64,000 nt of DNA, taken from the NCBI GenBank assembly GCA_038106185.1, contig JAYODE010000001.1, forward strand, positions 62,001 through 126,000, read 5' to 3'. Below, piece by piece: positions 16,815 through 26,684 of the stretch. Within the stretch, counting starts at the first letter, position 1; each line of letters opens with the position of its first letter. The notes below the pieces were generated by a model, which saw only the letters and a list, made by a program, of their open reading frames with translations, did not search any database and was not told where the DNA came from. The DNA comes from UBA4582 sp038106185. Its GTDB lineage: Bacteria; Pseudomonadota; Gammaproteobacteria; Pseudomonadales; Azotimanducaceae. Both the position numbers and the translations under genes were made by a program.

Positions 16815-19800
16815 ATGGCATTATCCGGCATTTCTCTACGTTCAAGGCAGTCTCGACAAGTTGCAACAGTTCCTTATGCGGAACTCCATTGTATCAGTCA
16901 TTATTCGTTTCTGCGTGGCGCCTCGTCTCCCGAAGAGCTCGTTCAACAAGCCGCTGAGCTAGGCTATAGAGCCCTGGCGATCACCGATGAGTGCTCTATG
17001 GCTGGCGTCGTCAAAGCCCATGTCGCCGCTCGAGAGTGTGGCCTAAAACTCATCATAGGCAGTGAATTCTATTTGACCGATAACACCCACCTGATTCTGC
17101 TGGCGCCGAATCGCACCGCCTACGGGCAGATCTGTAACCTGATCACGCTGGGTCGCAGAAGGTCCAGTAAAGGCGACTATCAATTGGACGCCAAGGACTT
17201 AGAGTTTGGTCTGAGCCAATGCCTCGTCATCTGGTTGCCGAATACTCAGCGTAATTCTCATGGAATACCGGTTCATAACAACAAGGATCGAACCCGCACG
17301 GCAGGACACTGGCTGGCTCAACAATTCAATAACCGGCTCTGGCTGGGCATTGAAATTTTTCCCGATGGCCACGACATAGCCTCATATCAGCAAGCCTTTG
17401 AGCTTTCCCAGTCACTGAAATTGCCGATGGTAGCCTGCGGTGATGTCCATATGCATCACGCAAACCGCAAGGCCTTGCAGGATGTCGTCTCGGCTATTCG
17501 TATTGGCCAGCCTTTACGCCTGGCCGGCAAGTTACTGTTTGCCCATCGTGAGCGCCACCTGCGCTCCTTGTCCTTATTGGCCAGCCTGTATCCACCGGCG
17601 CTGCTGGCAGAGACCATTCGCATCAGCGATCTGTGTGATTTCTCTCTCGACGAGTTGCGCTACGAGTACCCTCAAGAGCTGGTTCCACGCCATCTGACAC
17701 CACCACAATACCTACGCCAACTCGTCGAGGCGGGTGCCACTAAACGATGGCCACAAGGTACCAAGCCCTGTGTCCAAGAAACTATTGAAAAAGAGTTACA
17801 GCTGATTGAGGAGCTTCAGTATGAATATTACTTTCTGACAGTCTACGACATAGTTCAGTTTGCCCGCGAGGCACAGATTCTCTGTCAGGGCCGCGGCTCT
17901 GCCGCCAATAGTGCCGTCTGCTATTGCCTCGAAATCACAGAGGTTGATCCAGCCAAGTCTGATCTGCTGTTTGAGCGCTTTATCTCCAAAGAACGGGACG
18001 AGCCGCCGGACATAGATGTCGACTTTGAACACGAGCGTCGCGAAGAAGTCATTCAGTATATCTATAAAAAATACGGTCGCCATCGAGCCGCCTTAGCCGC
18101 AAGCGTCGTGACCTACAGACCGAAAAGTGCTGTCAGGGATGTCGGCAAGGCGCTGGGTATGGATCTGAACCTGATTGAACATCTGGCCAGCTCCCTTTCC
18201 TGGTGGGATAAGCGTGATGAATTACTGGCCCGCTTCGAGGCCGCCGGCATCAATCCGCGAAGCCCAATCATTGGTCAATTTATTGACTTGATTCAGCAAC
18301 TACTCGGCACTCCACGGCATCTATCCCAGCATGTCGGCGGCTTTATCATCTCCAGCGGTCCCTTATCCCAATTGGTACCGATTGAAAATGCCGCAATGCC
18401 AGACCGAACGATTATTCAATGGGATAAGTATGACCTGGAATCTCTGGGTCTGCTGAAAGTTGATATTCTTGCGCTGGGAATGTTGACCGCCATTCGTAAA
18501 ACCCTGGACTTGATTAACCAGTATCGCCATAGCCATCTTACTCTGGCCAGCATTCCCACCGAAGATCCCCTCACCTACCAGATGCTACAACGGGCAGACA
18601 GCCTGGGGGTTTTTCAGGTCGAGTCAAGAGCCCAGATGTCCATGCTGCCACGTCTGAAACCTGCCTGCTTTTATGACTTGGTCATTGAAGTGGCCATCGT
18701 CAGGCCTGGACCAATCCAAGGCAATATGGTGCACCCCTATCTACTACGACGCAATGGCGAAGAGGCCGTTGTTTACGCGAATGAGGCGGTTAAATCAGTT
18801 TTGGAACGGACGCTCGGGATTCCGATTTTCCAGGAACAGGTCATCAAATTGGCGGTTGTAGCCGCAGGTTTTTCACCCGGAGAAGCCGATCAACTGCGTC
18901 GCGCCATGGCTGCCTGGAAACGCAAAGGCGGATTGGAGGTTTTTCAACAAAAACTCATCAATGGCATGCTTGAACGTGGCCATAACCGGGATTTTGCCGA
19001 GCGCATCTATGAGCAAATCAAGGGTTTTGGTGACTATGGCTTTCCCGAGTCTCATGCTGCCAGCTTCGCATTGCTGGTTTATTTTTCAGCCTGGCTAAAG
19101 TGTCATGAGCCAGCCGCATTCTATTGCGGCTTGCTCAACAGTCAACCGATGGGGTTTTATTCACCGTCACAGCTGGTACAGGATGCCAGACGTCATAATA
19201 TCGAAATACGCCCTGTAGACATCCGTTACAGTGATTGGGAATCAACCCTTGAAACACCTCACTCTGAAGAGATGCTGGCTCCTCGCCAACCTGCCATTCG
19301 GCTTGGACTACAACGTATTAAGGGGCTCAAGACTGAGACCATTTTTCGCATTCTGCATGCTCGCAAGCAACACAGCATCACCGATCTCGATGACATAGCG
19401 CAACGTGCCCGCCTGGACCGTGGCGATCTTGCTCGATTAACCGAGGGTGGCGCCTTTAAGGGTTTGTCAGGACATCGCTATCAGACTCACTGGCAGGCTC
19501 GAGGCCTGTTACCCGTCGCTGCACTTGATATAAACGACAACACCTCTATGGTGGCTGAAAACAGTCAAATTTACCTGGCGCCGCCAGCAGAAGCCGATGA
19601 CCTGAGAGCTGATTATCAGAGTTTGGGATTGACCCTTGGCAAGCATCCCCTGGCGATGTTGCGTGAGTCGGGCAGGCCCTTCAGCCAATGCAAAACCGCT
19701 GTGGAATTAACGCGATTAAACCATGGCCAATTCGTTCAGGTCGCCGGCATCGTCACAGGCCGTCAACGCCCCTCCTCGGCAGCCGGCGTCTTGTTCCTGA

Positions 19801-20009
19801 CCCTTGAGGATGAAACCGACAACATTAACGTCGTGGTTTGGCGTCGTATATTAGAGCAATACCGCACTGCTATCATTCAGGGACGATTACTTAAGGTAAA
19901 GGGTATCGTTGAGCGCCAGGGATCTATCATTCACGTCATCGCCGGCCAAGTCGAAGACTTGTCGCATCATCTTGACCATTTTGCGCTGCAATCACGAGAT
20001 TTCAAATAA
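16815..20009 (+). CDS. dnaE2: Error-prone DNA polymerase DnaE2 (ImuC)
   Basis: A 1064-residue C-family polymerase alpha subunit of the DnaE2/ImuC type. The N-terminal PHP domain contains YAELHCISHYSFLRGASSPEEL and ITDECSMAG. The palm carries the catalytic acids in PDIDVDF (residues 398-404; Asp401, Asp403), then YGRHRAALAASVVTYRPKS. The helix-hairpin-helix segment and the C-terminal OB fold (GQFVQVAGIVTGRQRPSSA) follow. With ImuA and ImuB it performs mutagenic lesion bypass. The frame is open from 16740, but that start would place the LexA box inside the gene, so ATG at 16815 is used. It is separated from imuAB by about 6.6 kb of unrelated genes. Confidence 0.95.
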   Translation: MALSGISLRSRQSRQVATVPYAELHCISHYSFLRGASSPEELVQQAAELGYRALAITDECSMAGVVKAHVAARECGLKLIIGSEFYLTDNTHLILLAPNRTAYGQICNLITLGRRRSSKGDYQLDAKDLEFGLSQCLVIWLPNTQRNSHGIPVHNNKDRTRTAGHWLAQQFNNRLWLGIEIFPDGHDIASYQQAFELSQSLKLPMVACGDVHMHHANRKALQDVVSAIRIGQPLRLAGKLLFAHRERHLRSLSLLASLYPPALLAETIRISDLCDFSLDELRYEYPQELVPRHLTPPQYLRQLVEAGATKRWPQGTKPCVQETIEKELQLIEELQYEYYFLTVYDIVQFAREAQILCQGRGSAANSAVCYCLEITEVDPAKSDLLFERFISKERDEPPDIDVDFEHERREEVIQYIYKKYGRHRAALAASVVTYRPKSAVRDVGKALGMDLNLIEHLASSLSWWDKRDELLARFEAAGINPRSPIIGQFIDLIQQLLGTPRHLSQHVGGFIISSGPLSQLVPIENAAMPDRTIIQWDKYDLESLGLLKVDILALGMLTAIRKTLDLINQYRHSHLTLASIPTEDPLTYQMLQRADSLGVFQVESRAQMSMLPRLKPACFYDLVIEVAIVRPGPIQGNMVHPYLLRRNGEEAVVYANEAVKSVLERTLGIPIFQEQVIKLAVVAAGFSPGEADQLRRAMAAWKRKGGLEVFQQKLINGMLERGHNRDFAERIYEQIKGFGDYGFPESHAASFALLVYFSAWLKCHEPAAFYCGLLNSQPMGFYSPSQLVQDARRHNIEIRPVDIRYSDWESTLETPHSEEMLAPRQPAIRLGLQRIKGLKTETIFRILHARKQHSITDLDDIAQRARLDRGDLARLTEGGAFKGLSGHRYQTHWQARGLLPVAALDINDNTSMVAENSQIYLAPPAEADDLRADYQSLGLTLGKHPLAMLRESGRPFSQCKTAVELTRLNHGQFVQVAGIVTGRQRPSSAAGVLFLTLEDETDNINVVVWRRILEQYRTAIIQGRLLKVKGIVERQGSIIHVIAGQVEDLSHHLDHFALQSRDFK

Positions 20010-20103
20010 TCGTCGCAGACCCTCAGTCTGGTTATACGGGGACTACCGCTGGTATTCGCTCCGCAATATTTGATACTCTCAGCGCAACACTCGGAGGCCA
20101 AGT

Positions 20104-21870
20104 ATGCAAGATTACCTGATTAAGTCCGGCACCATTCTTGATGGTACAGGCGCACCAGCCTATCAAGCCGATATCAGCATCAAGGATGGCATCATCACCG
20201 CCATAGGCGCGCTTGAGGTCGAAGCAAAACAGACCCTGGATGCGACTGGCGCTATCGTCACACCCGGCTGGGTAGATATCCACACCCACTATGACGGCCA
20301 AGTGACCTGGGACGGAGACCTGAACCCCTCCGCCAGCCACGGCGTTTCTACGATTGTCATGGGTAACTGCGGGGTCGGATTTGCACCTGTGGCGCCTAGT
20401 GGGCATCGAGACTTGATTGAGCTCATGGAGGGCGTCGAGGACATTCCCGGTACCGCCCTTTACGAGGGTATGCCCTGGGGCGCCTGGGAAACTTATCCCG
20501 AGTACCTCGATTTTCTCGCCAAACGTGAGTACGCGCTGGATATCAGCTCTCTTGTGGCCCACGGTGCCATTCGGAATTATGTCATGGGCGCTCGCGGCCG
20601 AAACAATGAGGCCGCTACTGCAGAAGATCTGGCACAAATGCAAGAATTGATCACTGAGGCATTAAATGCCGGTGCTGTAGGGTTTTCGACTTCTCGCATC
20701 CTCGGCCATCGCTCCACCCGTGGCGAACCAGTACCAGGTACCTTTGCGAATGATGTCGAGATACTTGCCATCGCCGCCGGCGCCCTGAAACGGGCAGGTA
20801 AAGGTGTTTTCCAGATTATTCCTTCCAGCACCCTAGGCAGCGGCGTTGAAGCAGGCGGCGAACCCAACACCCTGGAGGACGAGGTGGCGCTGATACAAAA
20901 GGTCAGCCAAGTCAGCGGCAGACCCACCACCTTCACCCTGTTTCAGGTTGACGAGTGGACCAACAAGTGGCGCGAAGTCATAGATACCATCAAGGCTGGC
21001 AACCTGAAAGCCGGCCAATCTGCCGGTAAGGTCTATCCTCAGGTTGGGAGTCGCCCGACGGGAATTGTGCTGGGACTAAAGACTTACCACAGCTTCATGC
21101 GCAAACCGACCTACTTGAAGCTCAAGCACCTGCCCTTTGATGAGCTATTGGCCGCGATGCGCAGGCCTGAAATCAAGGCTGCCTTGCTGACCGAAGAGAG
21201 TGTGCCGCACGAATTCCCTGGCACCATGGAAAACGGTATTGCCCAGGCGCAACTGAACTTTGATCAGACCTACGTTCTTGACCCATCCATGAACTATGAG
21301 CCTGCTCAGACTCAGTCTTTTGCTGCCTTAGCCGCCGCAAATCAGCAAAATGGCTGGGAATATTTTTACGACTATCTGGTGGGCGCAGACGGTTGTCAAA
21401 ACGCGGTCATGTTCTTTACCAATTATAGCGACCATAACCTGGATGCTGTACGTGAGATGCTGTTGGACGACACCACCGTGACGGGTTTGAGCGATGCAGG
21501 TGCGCACGTCAGCTTGATCTTCGACGCGGTAGCGCCGACTTATCAGCTGGTTTATTGGGGTCGTGATCGCACACGCGGCCCAATCCTGCCACTGCCTCAC
21601 TTGATACACCGCCAGACGCTAAAAAATGCTCAACTGTTCGGCTTCCACGATCGGGGTAGCCTTGAAGTTGGCAAGCGTGCCGATATTAACGTTATTGACT
21701 TCGATAACCTGAAACTGGGTGATATGCAGCTACACCATGATTTACCCGCTGGCGGCGCCCGATTCCTGCAAGGCGCATCCGGTTACATTGCGACCCTGGT
21801 AAATGGCGTGCTAACCCGTCGATATGATCAGGACACTGGTGCCAGACCCGGGAGACTGGTGCGCTCATAA
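20104..21870 (+). CDS. N-acyl-D-amino-acid deacylase-like amidohydrolase
   Basis: 588 residues of the amidohydrolase superfamily (amidohydrolase_3, D-aminoacylase group). The small beta domain MQDYLIKSGTILDGTGAPAYQADISIKDG is followed by the metal-binding HxH in WVDIHTHYDGQ and the motif VMGNCGVGFAPV typical of D-aminoacylases. Later blocks include VTGLSDAGAHVS with a metal-ligand Asp and the C-terminal GSLEVGKRADINVIDFDNLKLG. Known members hydrolyse N-acyl-D-amino acids; related proteins have unproven substrates. No signal peptide is seen. It is 94 bp downstream of dnaE2 and converges on the P-type ATPase gene with 10 bp between. Confidence 0.88.
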   Translation: MQDYLIKSGTILDGTGAPAYQADISIKDGIITAIGALEVEAKQTLDATGAIVTPGWVDIHTHYDGQVTWDGDLNPSASHGVSTIVMGNCGVGFAPVAPSGHRDLIELMEGVEDIPGTALYEGMPWGAWETYPEYLDFLAKREYALDISSLVAHGAIRNYVMGARGRNNEAATAEDLAQMQELITEALNAGAVGFSTSRILGHRSTRGEPVPGTFANDVEILAIAAGALKRAGKGVFQIIPSSTLGSGVEAGGEPNTLEDEVALIQKVSQVSGRPTTFTLFQVDEWTNKWREVIDTIKAGNLKAGQSAGKVYPQVGSRPTGIVLGLKTYHSFMRKPTYLKLKHLPFDELLAAMRRPEIKAALLTEESVPHEFPGTMENGIAQAQLNFDQTYVLDPSMNYEPAQTQSFAALAAANQQNGWEYFYDYLVGADGCQNAVMFFTNYSDHNLDAVREMLLDDTTVTGLSDAGAHVSLIFDAVAPTYQLVYWGRDRTRGPILPLPHLIHRQTLKNAQLFGFHDRGSLEVGKRADINVIDFDNLKLGDMQLHHDLPAGGARFLQGASGYIATLVNGVLTRRYDQDTGARPGRLVRS

Positions 21871-21880
21871 CCAGACTCGG

Positions 21881-24529
21881 TCAGGCGCGGCGCTTAAAAT
21901 AGCCTCTGGTCCATTTTTCAATCTCAACGGCGATATAAACCAAGCTGGCTAAACCGACACTCACGGCCAGCTCGATGCCGCTTAAGGGCTTCAGGTTAAA
22001 CATCTGATTCAACCCGGGGGTATAAACAAGCGCCAGCTGCAGACCTACTGTCACCAGGACCGTGGCCAACAACAGGCGATTGCTCAGAAAGCCCAGGCGC
22101 CATAAGGGGATACTCTCAGAGCGAATGGCCAGCACATGGCCCAGCTGGGCAAACGTTAGAACGGTGAATACCATGGTTTGGCCATCGACTGAGCCATGAC
22201 TCAGCGCCCAAGACTGACCGTACAAAGAGACGCCGCCAATGAGCAACCCTACCCACATAATGTGTTGCCACATACCGCCCGCGAATATGCTCTCCTTTGG
22301 CGGTCGTGGTGGTCGTTGCATCACGCCCGGCTCGAGGGGTTCGACGGCGAGCGCGAGTCCCGGTAGACCGTCAGTGACCAGGTTAATCCAAAGTATATGA
22401 ATCGGCATTAATGGCAGCGGCATACCCAACAGCGGCGCCAGGAACAGAGTCCATACTTCACCAGAATTACTGGTCATCGTATATTTAATGAACTTGCGAA
22501 TATTGTCGTAAATTCGCCGTCCTTCTCGAACCGCACTGACAATTGTCGCGAAATTGTCGTCCAAAAGAACGAAATCTGCCGCCTCTCGTGCCACGTCAGT
22601 CCCCTTCTTCCCCATGGCAATGCCGATATCTGCACGCTTCAGCGCGGGCGCGTCATTCACCCCATCACCTGTCATGGCGCAAAACTCGCCGGCTGCCTGC
22701 AATGCCTCAACGATTCGAATCTTTTGTTGCGGAGAGACTCGCGCATACACCCTGAGGTTGCGAACCTGCTTTTGCAACTGCAGATCAGACCAACTGTCTA
22801 ATGTTTCACCGGTTGTCGCCACATCCCCCTCGGAACAAATCCGCAAACGCCGAGCGATCGTCAGCGCCGTTGCCGGATGATCGCCGGTAATCATCACGGG
22901 TGTGACGCCAGCGCCCACGCACTCAGCCACCGCTTGCGCCGCTTCCTCTCTGGGCGGGTCGATTAAGCCGACTAATGCCAAAAATCTCATGTCTGATTCG
23001 ACAACCGAGGGCGTCAGCTTTGATGGCTGAGAGTCGAGGTGCTTCATGGCGAGTGCCAAGACCCGGTACCCTGCAGCTGCAAGCGCTTCTGACTGGCATA
23101 ACAGCGCCTCAAGATTCAGAGGCACTGAGTCCTTCTGCGTCAGCGTTCGCCGGCATAAGGGTAGCACCGCTTCTGGCGCACCCTTGGCGTAGACAACGAG
23201 ACCCTCGCCACGACCATGAACGGTTGTCATCCGCTTGCGATCAGTGTCAAAACTGAACTCAGCGATCAAAGGGCGCAAAGCTAGTGCGTTTGATCGCAAC
23301 AAGCCAGCACGCTGACCGGCCTCACACAAGGCAGCCTCGGTCGGGTCCCCTTGCAAAGTACCATCGATAGTTGCGAGGGTGTTATTCAAGACGAGCGCCT
23401 CTCGCAGCCAACCGGACAGATTCGAATCGTCAGTCGGCACCTCACTCAGCAGCTGGCCATCCATGAAGAGTTGATCCAGGTGCATTCGATTCAGCGTCAA
23501 GGTGCCGGTCTTGTCGCTGCATATGTAGGTGACGGAACCGAGCGTTTCAACAGCAGGCAGATGTCTCACTAATGCTGACTCGCGACTCATCGCTCGAGCG
23601 CCCAGGGCCAGCGCGATACTGACGACGGCGGGTAGCGCCTCCGGAATGGCGGCTACCCCTAGACTGATGGCTACCATGAACATCAAGCCCAGCGGTTCAC
23701 CGCGAAACAGGCCAAAACCAAAGATTATGAGGCATATCACCAGTACGACCCAGGCCAGCCGAGCGCTAAAAGCGGTGAGACGCAGCTGTAAGGGCGTGCG
23801 GACCTCTTCAGTGGACTGTAGCAGCTTCGCGATCCGACCGAGCTCTGTCGCCATGCCTACGGCAACCACGATACCCAGTCCACGCCCGCGATTAATCTGC
23901 GACCCCTTAAATGCCATGTTGGATTGCTCGGCAAGGATTCTCTGTTGGCCTTCGAGCGGGTAACAGGATTTGGTGATTGCCATGGACTCACCAGTCAGCG
24001 CCGCCTCATTGACCTCCAGGTCTGTCGCTTCCAGGAGCCGCAAGTCTGCAGGAATCACCATTCCAGACTCGATCAGGACTATATCGCCGATCACCAGCTC
24101 GGTCATAGCCAGTCGTTGTACCTGGCTATCTCGCAGGACCTGAACCTCGGCCACATCCAGTGCCTTCAGCGCTGCAACAGCCCGCTCGGCACGATAAGAT
24201 TGAACCGCGCCCATTACGCCATTCAACAAGACAATGAAGAGGATAATGACGGTATCCAGCCATTCTCCAATCAAGCCAGATATCAGTGCCGCAACCAGCA
24301 ACACGACGATCATTAAATCCTGGAACTGAACCAATAGCAGACGCCAGAGCGGCAGCTCGGGTTTATCGACGATCAGGTTTGCACCAAACTGGCTTCTTCG
24401 ACGTTTGGCTTCGGCGTCTGTCAGACCGCTTCTCAAATCGACTTGGTAACGCTGCAGGAGCTCTTGCGACGCCAACTGGTAGGGAGCCTCAAGAGCGGTG
24501 GCACTATTCGGCATAATCAACACCGTCAC
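21881..24529 (-). CDS. Cation-transporting P-type ATPase (P2, Ca2+/Mn2+-like)
   Basis: An 882-residue P-type ATPase. The order is the N-terminal cation-ATPase domain, TGES (179-182), M4 with AIPEALPAV (PEALP 296-300, resembling PEGLP of Ca2+/Mn2+ pumps), the phosphorylated Asp339 in DKTGTLT, KGAPE in the nucleotide domain, and MTGDGVNDAPAL. The C-terminus holds the extra six-helix cation-ATPase region, so it is SERCA/PMR1-like rather than a heavy-metal type. GTG at 24529, GTG at 24523 (5 bp after GAGG) and ATG at 24514 are all possible starts. It lies downstream of a VIT-like and a DUF211 gene on the same strand, suggesting a joint role in divalent cation handling. Confidence 0.9.
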   Translation of the reverse strand: MTVLIMPNSATALEAPYQLASQELLQRYQVDLRSGLTDAEAKRRRSQFGANLIVDKPELPLWRLLLVQFQDLMIVVLLVAALISGLIGEWLDTVIILFIVLLNGVMGAVQSYRAERAVAALKALDVAEVQVLRDSQVQRLAMTELVIGDIVLIESGMVIPADLRLLEATDLEVNEAALTGESMAITKSCYPLEGQQRILAEQSNMAFKGSQINRGRGLGIVVAVGMATELGRIAKLLQSTEEVRTPLQLRLTAFSARLAWVVLVICLIIFGFGLFRGEPLGLMFMVAISLGVAAIPEALPAVVSIALALGARAMSRESALVRHLPAVETLGSVTYICSDKTGTLTLNRMHLDQLFMDGQLLSEVPTDDSNLSGWLREALVLNNTLATIDGTLQGDPTEAALCEAGQRAGLLRSNALALRPLIAEFSFDTDRKRMTTVHGRGEGLVVYAKGAPEAVLPLCRRTLTQKDSVPLNLEALLCQSEALAAAGYRVLALAMKHLDSQPSKLTPSVVESDMRFLALVGLIDPPREEAAQAVAECVGAGVTPVMITGDHPATALTIARRLRICSEGDVATTGETLDSWSDLQLQKQVRNLRVYARVSPQQKIRIVEALQAAGEFCAMTGDGVNDAPALKRADIGIAMGKKGTDVAREAADFVLLDDNFATIVSAVREGRRIYDNIRKFIKYTMTSNSGEVWTLFLAPLLGMPLPLMPIHILWINLVTDGLPGLALAVEPLEPGVMQRPPRPPKESIFAGGMWQHIMWVGLLIGGVSLYGQSWALSHGSVDGQTMVFTVLTFAQLGHVLAIRSESIPLWRLGFLSNRLLLATVLVTVGLQLALVYTPGLNQMFNLKPLSGIELAVSVGLASLVYIAVEIEKWTRGYFKRRA

Positions 24530-24590
24530 CTCGCTTCATGGGTAATCGAGTCCGGCAGGGTATCGACTTCTGCGCAGAGCAGAGCCGCCG

Positions 24591-25211
24591 TTAGTTGGGA
24601 GTACACAAAATAATGACGCCACTGGTTATTATGGCGATGCCTGTGGTGCGCAAACCGGACATCAGCCAGAAACGCCCACTGATTCTGCCGAGGAAAACGC
24701 CAAGCAGGAAAATAGTGCTAAAGCCCAGCAGCATTGATGCCTCCAGCACATTCTCACACACGACCCTGAACGCGGTCGGAAGCAGCAATGGCAGCAAAAT
24801 GACCAGAGAGATCAAAAGCGGAGCAAGGCCATTAACCAGCGCCACCAACCAAGGTCCCCAGCGCGCCGCCAAGCCATGACTTGACCCGCCCAGGTCAGTT
24901 ACCATTGCCGCTTCAAGCGCCTGTAGTTCGGCTCTTTGCTCGGCAGACTCGCTGATATAGGCACTGCTCAGGCCGCTGAAACCCAACGCTATGGCGGCTC
25001 CAAGACAGGCGCCTACTATTACGCTCAAAGTCGCCGAATCCGGCGGGTTGGCGTTTGAATGATAAAAGCCGACAATCATTCCTAACATGGTCAAGGCGCC
25101 ATCGAAACCGTTGACGACAAAATAGCGACGGGCAATAGTCAAGGTTCTGGTGTGCTCTAAGATCAACGCGATTCTGGTCAGCCGCCTCACCGAGCTGTCA
25201 CGATGGACCAT
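24591..25211 (-). CDS. VIT/CCC1-like integral membrane protein
   Basis: About 206 residues with roughly five hydrophobic segments. The N-terminal RRYFVVNGFDGALTMLGMIVGF matches the first helix of the VIT1/CCC1 iron-manganese transporter family, and LGFSGLSSAYISESAEQRAEL matches the second helix and following loop. The ATG at 25211 overlaps the end of the DUF211 gene by 14 bp, so coupling is likely; an open frame up to 25316 lies inside DUF211 and encodes unrelated residues. Metal transport is inferred from the family and from the P-type ATPase encoded downstream. Confidence 0.75.
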   Translation of the reverse strand: MVHRDSSVRRLTRIALILEHTRTLTIARRYFVVNGFDGALTMLGMIVGFYHSNANPPDSATLSVIVGACLGAAIALGFSGLSSAYISESAEQRAELQALEAAMVTDLGGSSHGLAARWGPWLVALVNGLAPLLISLVILLPLLLPTAFRVVCENVLEASMLLGFSTIFLLGVFLGRISGRFWLMSGLRTTGIAIITSGVIILCTPN

Positions 25212-25473
25212 TGGCAGCCGGACTGACAACCAGGACCTCATCAATACTGTGCAGGGAACCCCCTTGGGATCGAATACTCGCTTCAATCTGGTCAAATCGC
25301 AGTTCATCACCCTCAATGCATATTTCTACTGACTCGGTTTTTTCATCGACCGCCAGCACTCGACCCGTCACCTGCATGTTAGGGCCTGAATCAGCCAGCA
25401 TGCTGCAGAAGTCCAGGCTGTTGGGTGAGTGAGGCTTGAGGATATCCAGTACCAATCGTTTCACGAACACCAT
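25198..25473 (-). CDS. DUF211 family protein
   Basis: A 91-residue protein matching DUF211 (COG1888): KRLVLDILKPHSPNSLDF at the N-terminus, then TESVEICIEGDELRFDQIEASI and GGSLHSIDEVLV at the C-terminus. The family has a ferredoxin-like fold, is mostly archaeal as far as I recall, and has no established function. It is the first gene of a minus-strand cluster with the VIT-like protein and the P-type ATPase, consistent with a regulatory or metal-sensing role for those transporters (inference). Confidence 0.75.
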   Translation of the reverse strand: MVFVKRLVLDILKPHSPNSLDFCSMLADSGPNMQVTGRVLAVDEKTESVEICIEGDELRFDQIEASIRSQGGSLHSIDEVLVVSPAANGPS

Positions 25474-25570
25474 CGGTCACACCCTCGTTGAGCGAATGGA
25501 ATGATTGATCGACAATCATTCGGGGTAGATTCAGGGCATAAAGCGGCCAACCATCGATGAAAACCCTGCC

Positions 25571-25630
25571 CTATCAAAAATTGCACTATCAAAAAGTGCA
25601 CTATCAAAAATTGCATTATCAAAAATTGCC
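25571..25630. repeat. 15-bp tandem repeat, 4 copies
   Basis: Units CTATCAAAAATTGCA, CTATCAAAAAGTGCA, CTATCAAAAATTGCA and TTATCAAAAATTGCC follow directly on each other with one or two differences per copy and no spacers. Confidence 0.9.
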
Positions 25631-25696
25631 GTGTGGAAGAATGGCCCTGCGGAAGAATCGCCTTATGGTAGACAACCCGCCGCCGGCAGCAGCCCC

Positions 25697-25752
25697 TAGA
25701 CAACAGCAAATAGACAACAGCAAATAGACGGCAGCACACAGACGGCAGCACA
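25697..25752. repeat. 14-bp tandem repeat, 4 copies
   Basis: Units TAGACAACAGCAAA (two identical copies), TAGACGGCAGCACA and CAGACGGCAGCACA. The array lies 66 bp from the 15-bp array but has an unrelated unit. Confidence 0.85.
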
Positions 25753-25870
25753 CAGCGAAGGACAGCATGCCGTGGCGACTCAGTGATTCGGGATGCGCTG
25801 CAGAAATCCTAGAAAATAAGGCTAACGCGCAGAGTTTTGTTCAACAATGACTCAGCGCAACGGATCTGAC

Positions 25871-26653
25871 TTATCCAGCCAGAAGGGTGTGGGCGCGTTG
25901 CTGAATACCCTTTGAATACATCTCCATCAGGCGACGGTCCACTGCCCAGGACGGCAATCCCGACAAGGGCTGGGCATCAAGTAGACGCATGCAGTCCTGC
26001 ACACCCTGATCCAGCGCAGCAAATTGCTGCGCCGTCACGGCTAAGGCAAAATCGGCACTTGCAAGGATAGCCGCGAGGCTGAGTAATTCGTCGACTTGCC
26101 TCGAGTCAGTCCATCGAGATTTGATAAAGGCAAGAAAAGCGACGTAAAGGTACAGTGGCTCGAGAAATCTGAATTGCCTTGCCGTACTACCGTCGAGATG
26201 TTGTTGTGGCAGCACCACTGTTTGATGGAATTCGACACTGCCCTGGCTCAGTCCGGCCAAAAAATGTCCTGGCAGGCGTGGCTTGAGCCGAATCCCATCG
26301 GTCTCGACAGGCAGCAGAAAATAGCAGGCATCTTCGCCCTGATCGGCTTTCACCAGCAGGCTTGCAATATTCTCCAATGCCGCGACCCATGTCTTGACAC
26401 CACTGATAGAGGCAGTTTTAGCGTCATATGTCACAGCCAAATGGCGTTGACTCGGGGATCGGTCCTCCGATACAACATAGGCTACCCAACCCTTATCGTT
26501 CAACCTAAAGGTCGCTCGAATCGCAGCCTGGTAACCGGCAACAAAGACTTGCGCCAAGTCGGTGGCCATATGCCCCCCCGCGACTGCCATTTCAAGGGGC
26601 TGAAGATCTGCCACTTCGGCGCGCCACAACTGCGCATAGGCCTGCTCATTCAT
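25871..26653 (-). CDS. Short acyl-CoA dehydrogenase-like protein
   Basis: 260 residues. The segment VAGGHMATDLAQVFVAGYQAAIRATF resembles a conserved block of some acyl-CoA dehydrogenase relatives, followed by a beta-domain-like middle and a helical C-terminal part. It is far shorter than a real acyl-CoA dehydrogenase (about 380 residues), so flavin binding and catalysis are doubtful. It lies 31 bp after gspM on the same strand, in the place where gspN is often found, yet does not look like GspN. Function unknown; the family call is tentative. Confidence 0.45.
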   Translation of the reverse strand: MNEQAYAQLWRAEVADLQPLEMAVAGGHMATDLAQVFVAGYQAAIRATFRLNDKGWVAYVVSEDRSPSQRHLAVTYDAKTASISGVKTWVAALENIASLLVKADQGEDACYFLLPVETDGIRLKPRLPGHFLAGLSQGSVEFHQTVVLPQQHLDGSTARQFRFLEPLYLYVAFLAFIKSRWTDSRQVDELLSLAAILASADFALAVTAQQFAALDQGVQDCMRLLDAQPLSGLPSWAVDRRLMEMYSKGIQQRAHTLLAG

Positions 26654-26684
26654 AGCTGTTTACTCCCGCTGCGCCTAAGGCTGG

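Larger units (their letters stand above)
25474..25870. other. Repeat-bearing intergenic region
   Basis: Nearly 400 bp upstream of the DUF211 gene and downstream of the secretion operon. It holds two unrelated short tandem arrays, listed separately. A minus-strand open frame (25461-25751) that translates the arrays has no ribosome binding site and is not considered a gene. Confidence 0.6.

Noticed and set aside
25461..25751. Minus-strand frame encoding repeated FLIVQ-type residues
   Set aside because: It is the translation of two tandem arrays, has no ribosome binding site and overlaps the DUF211 start.
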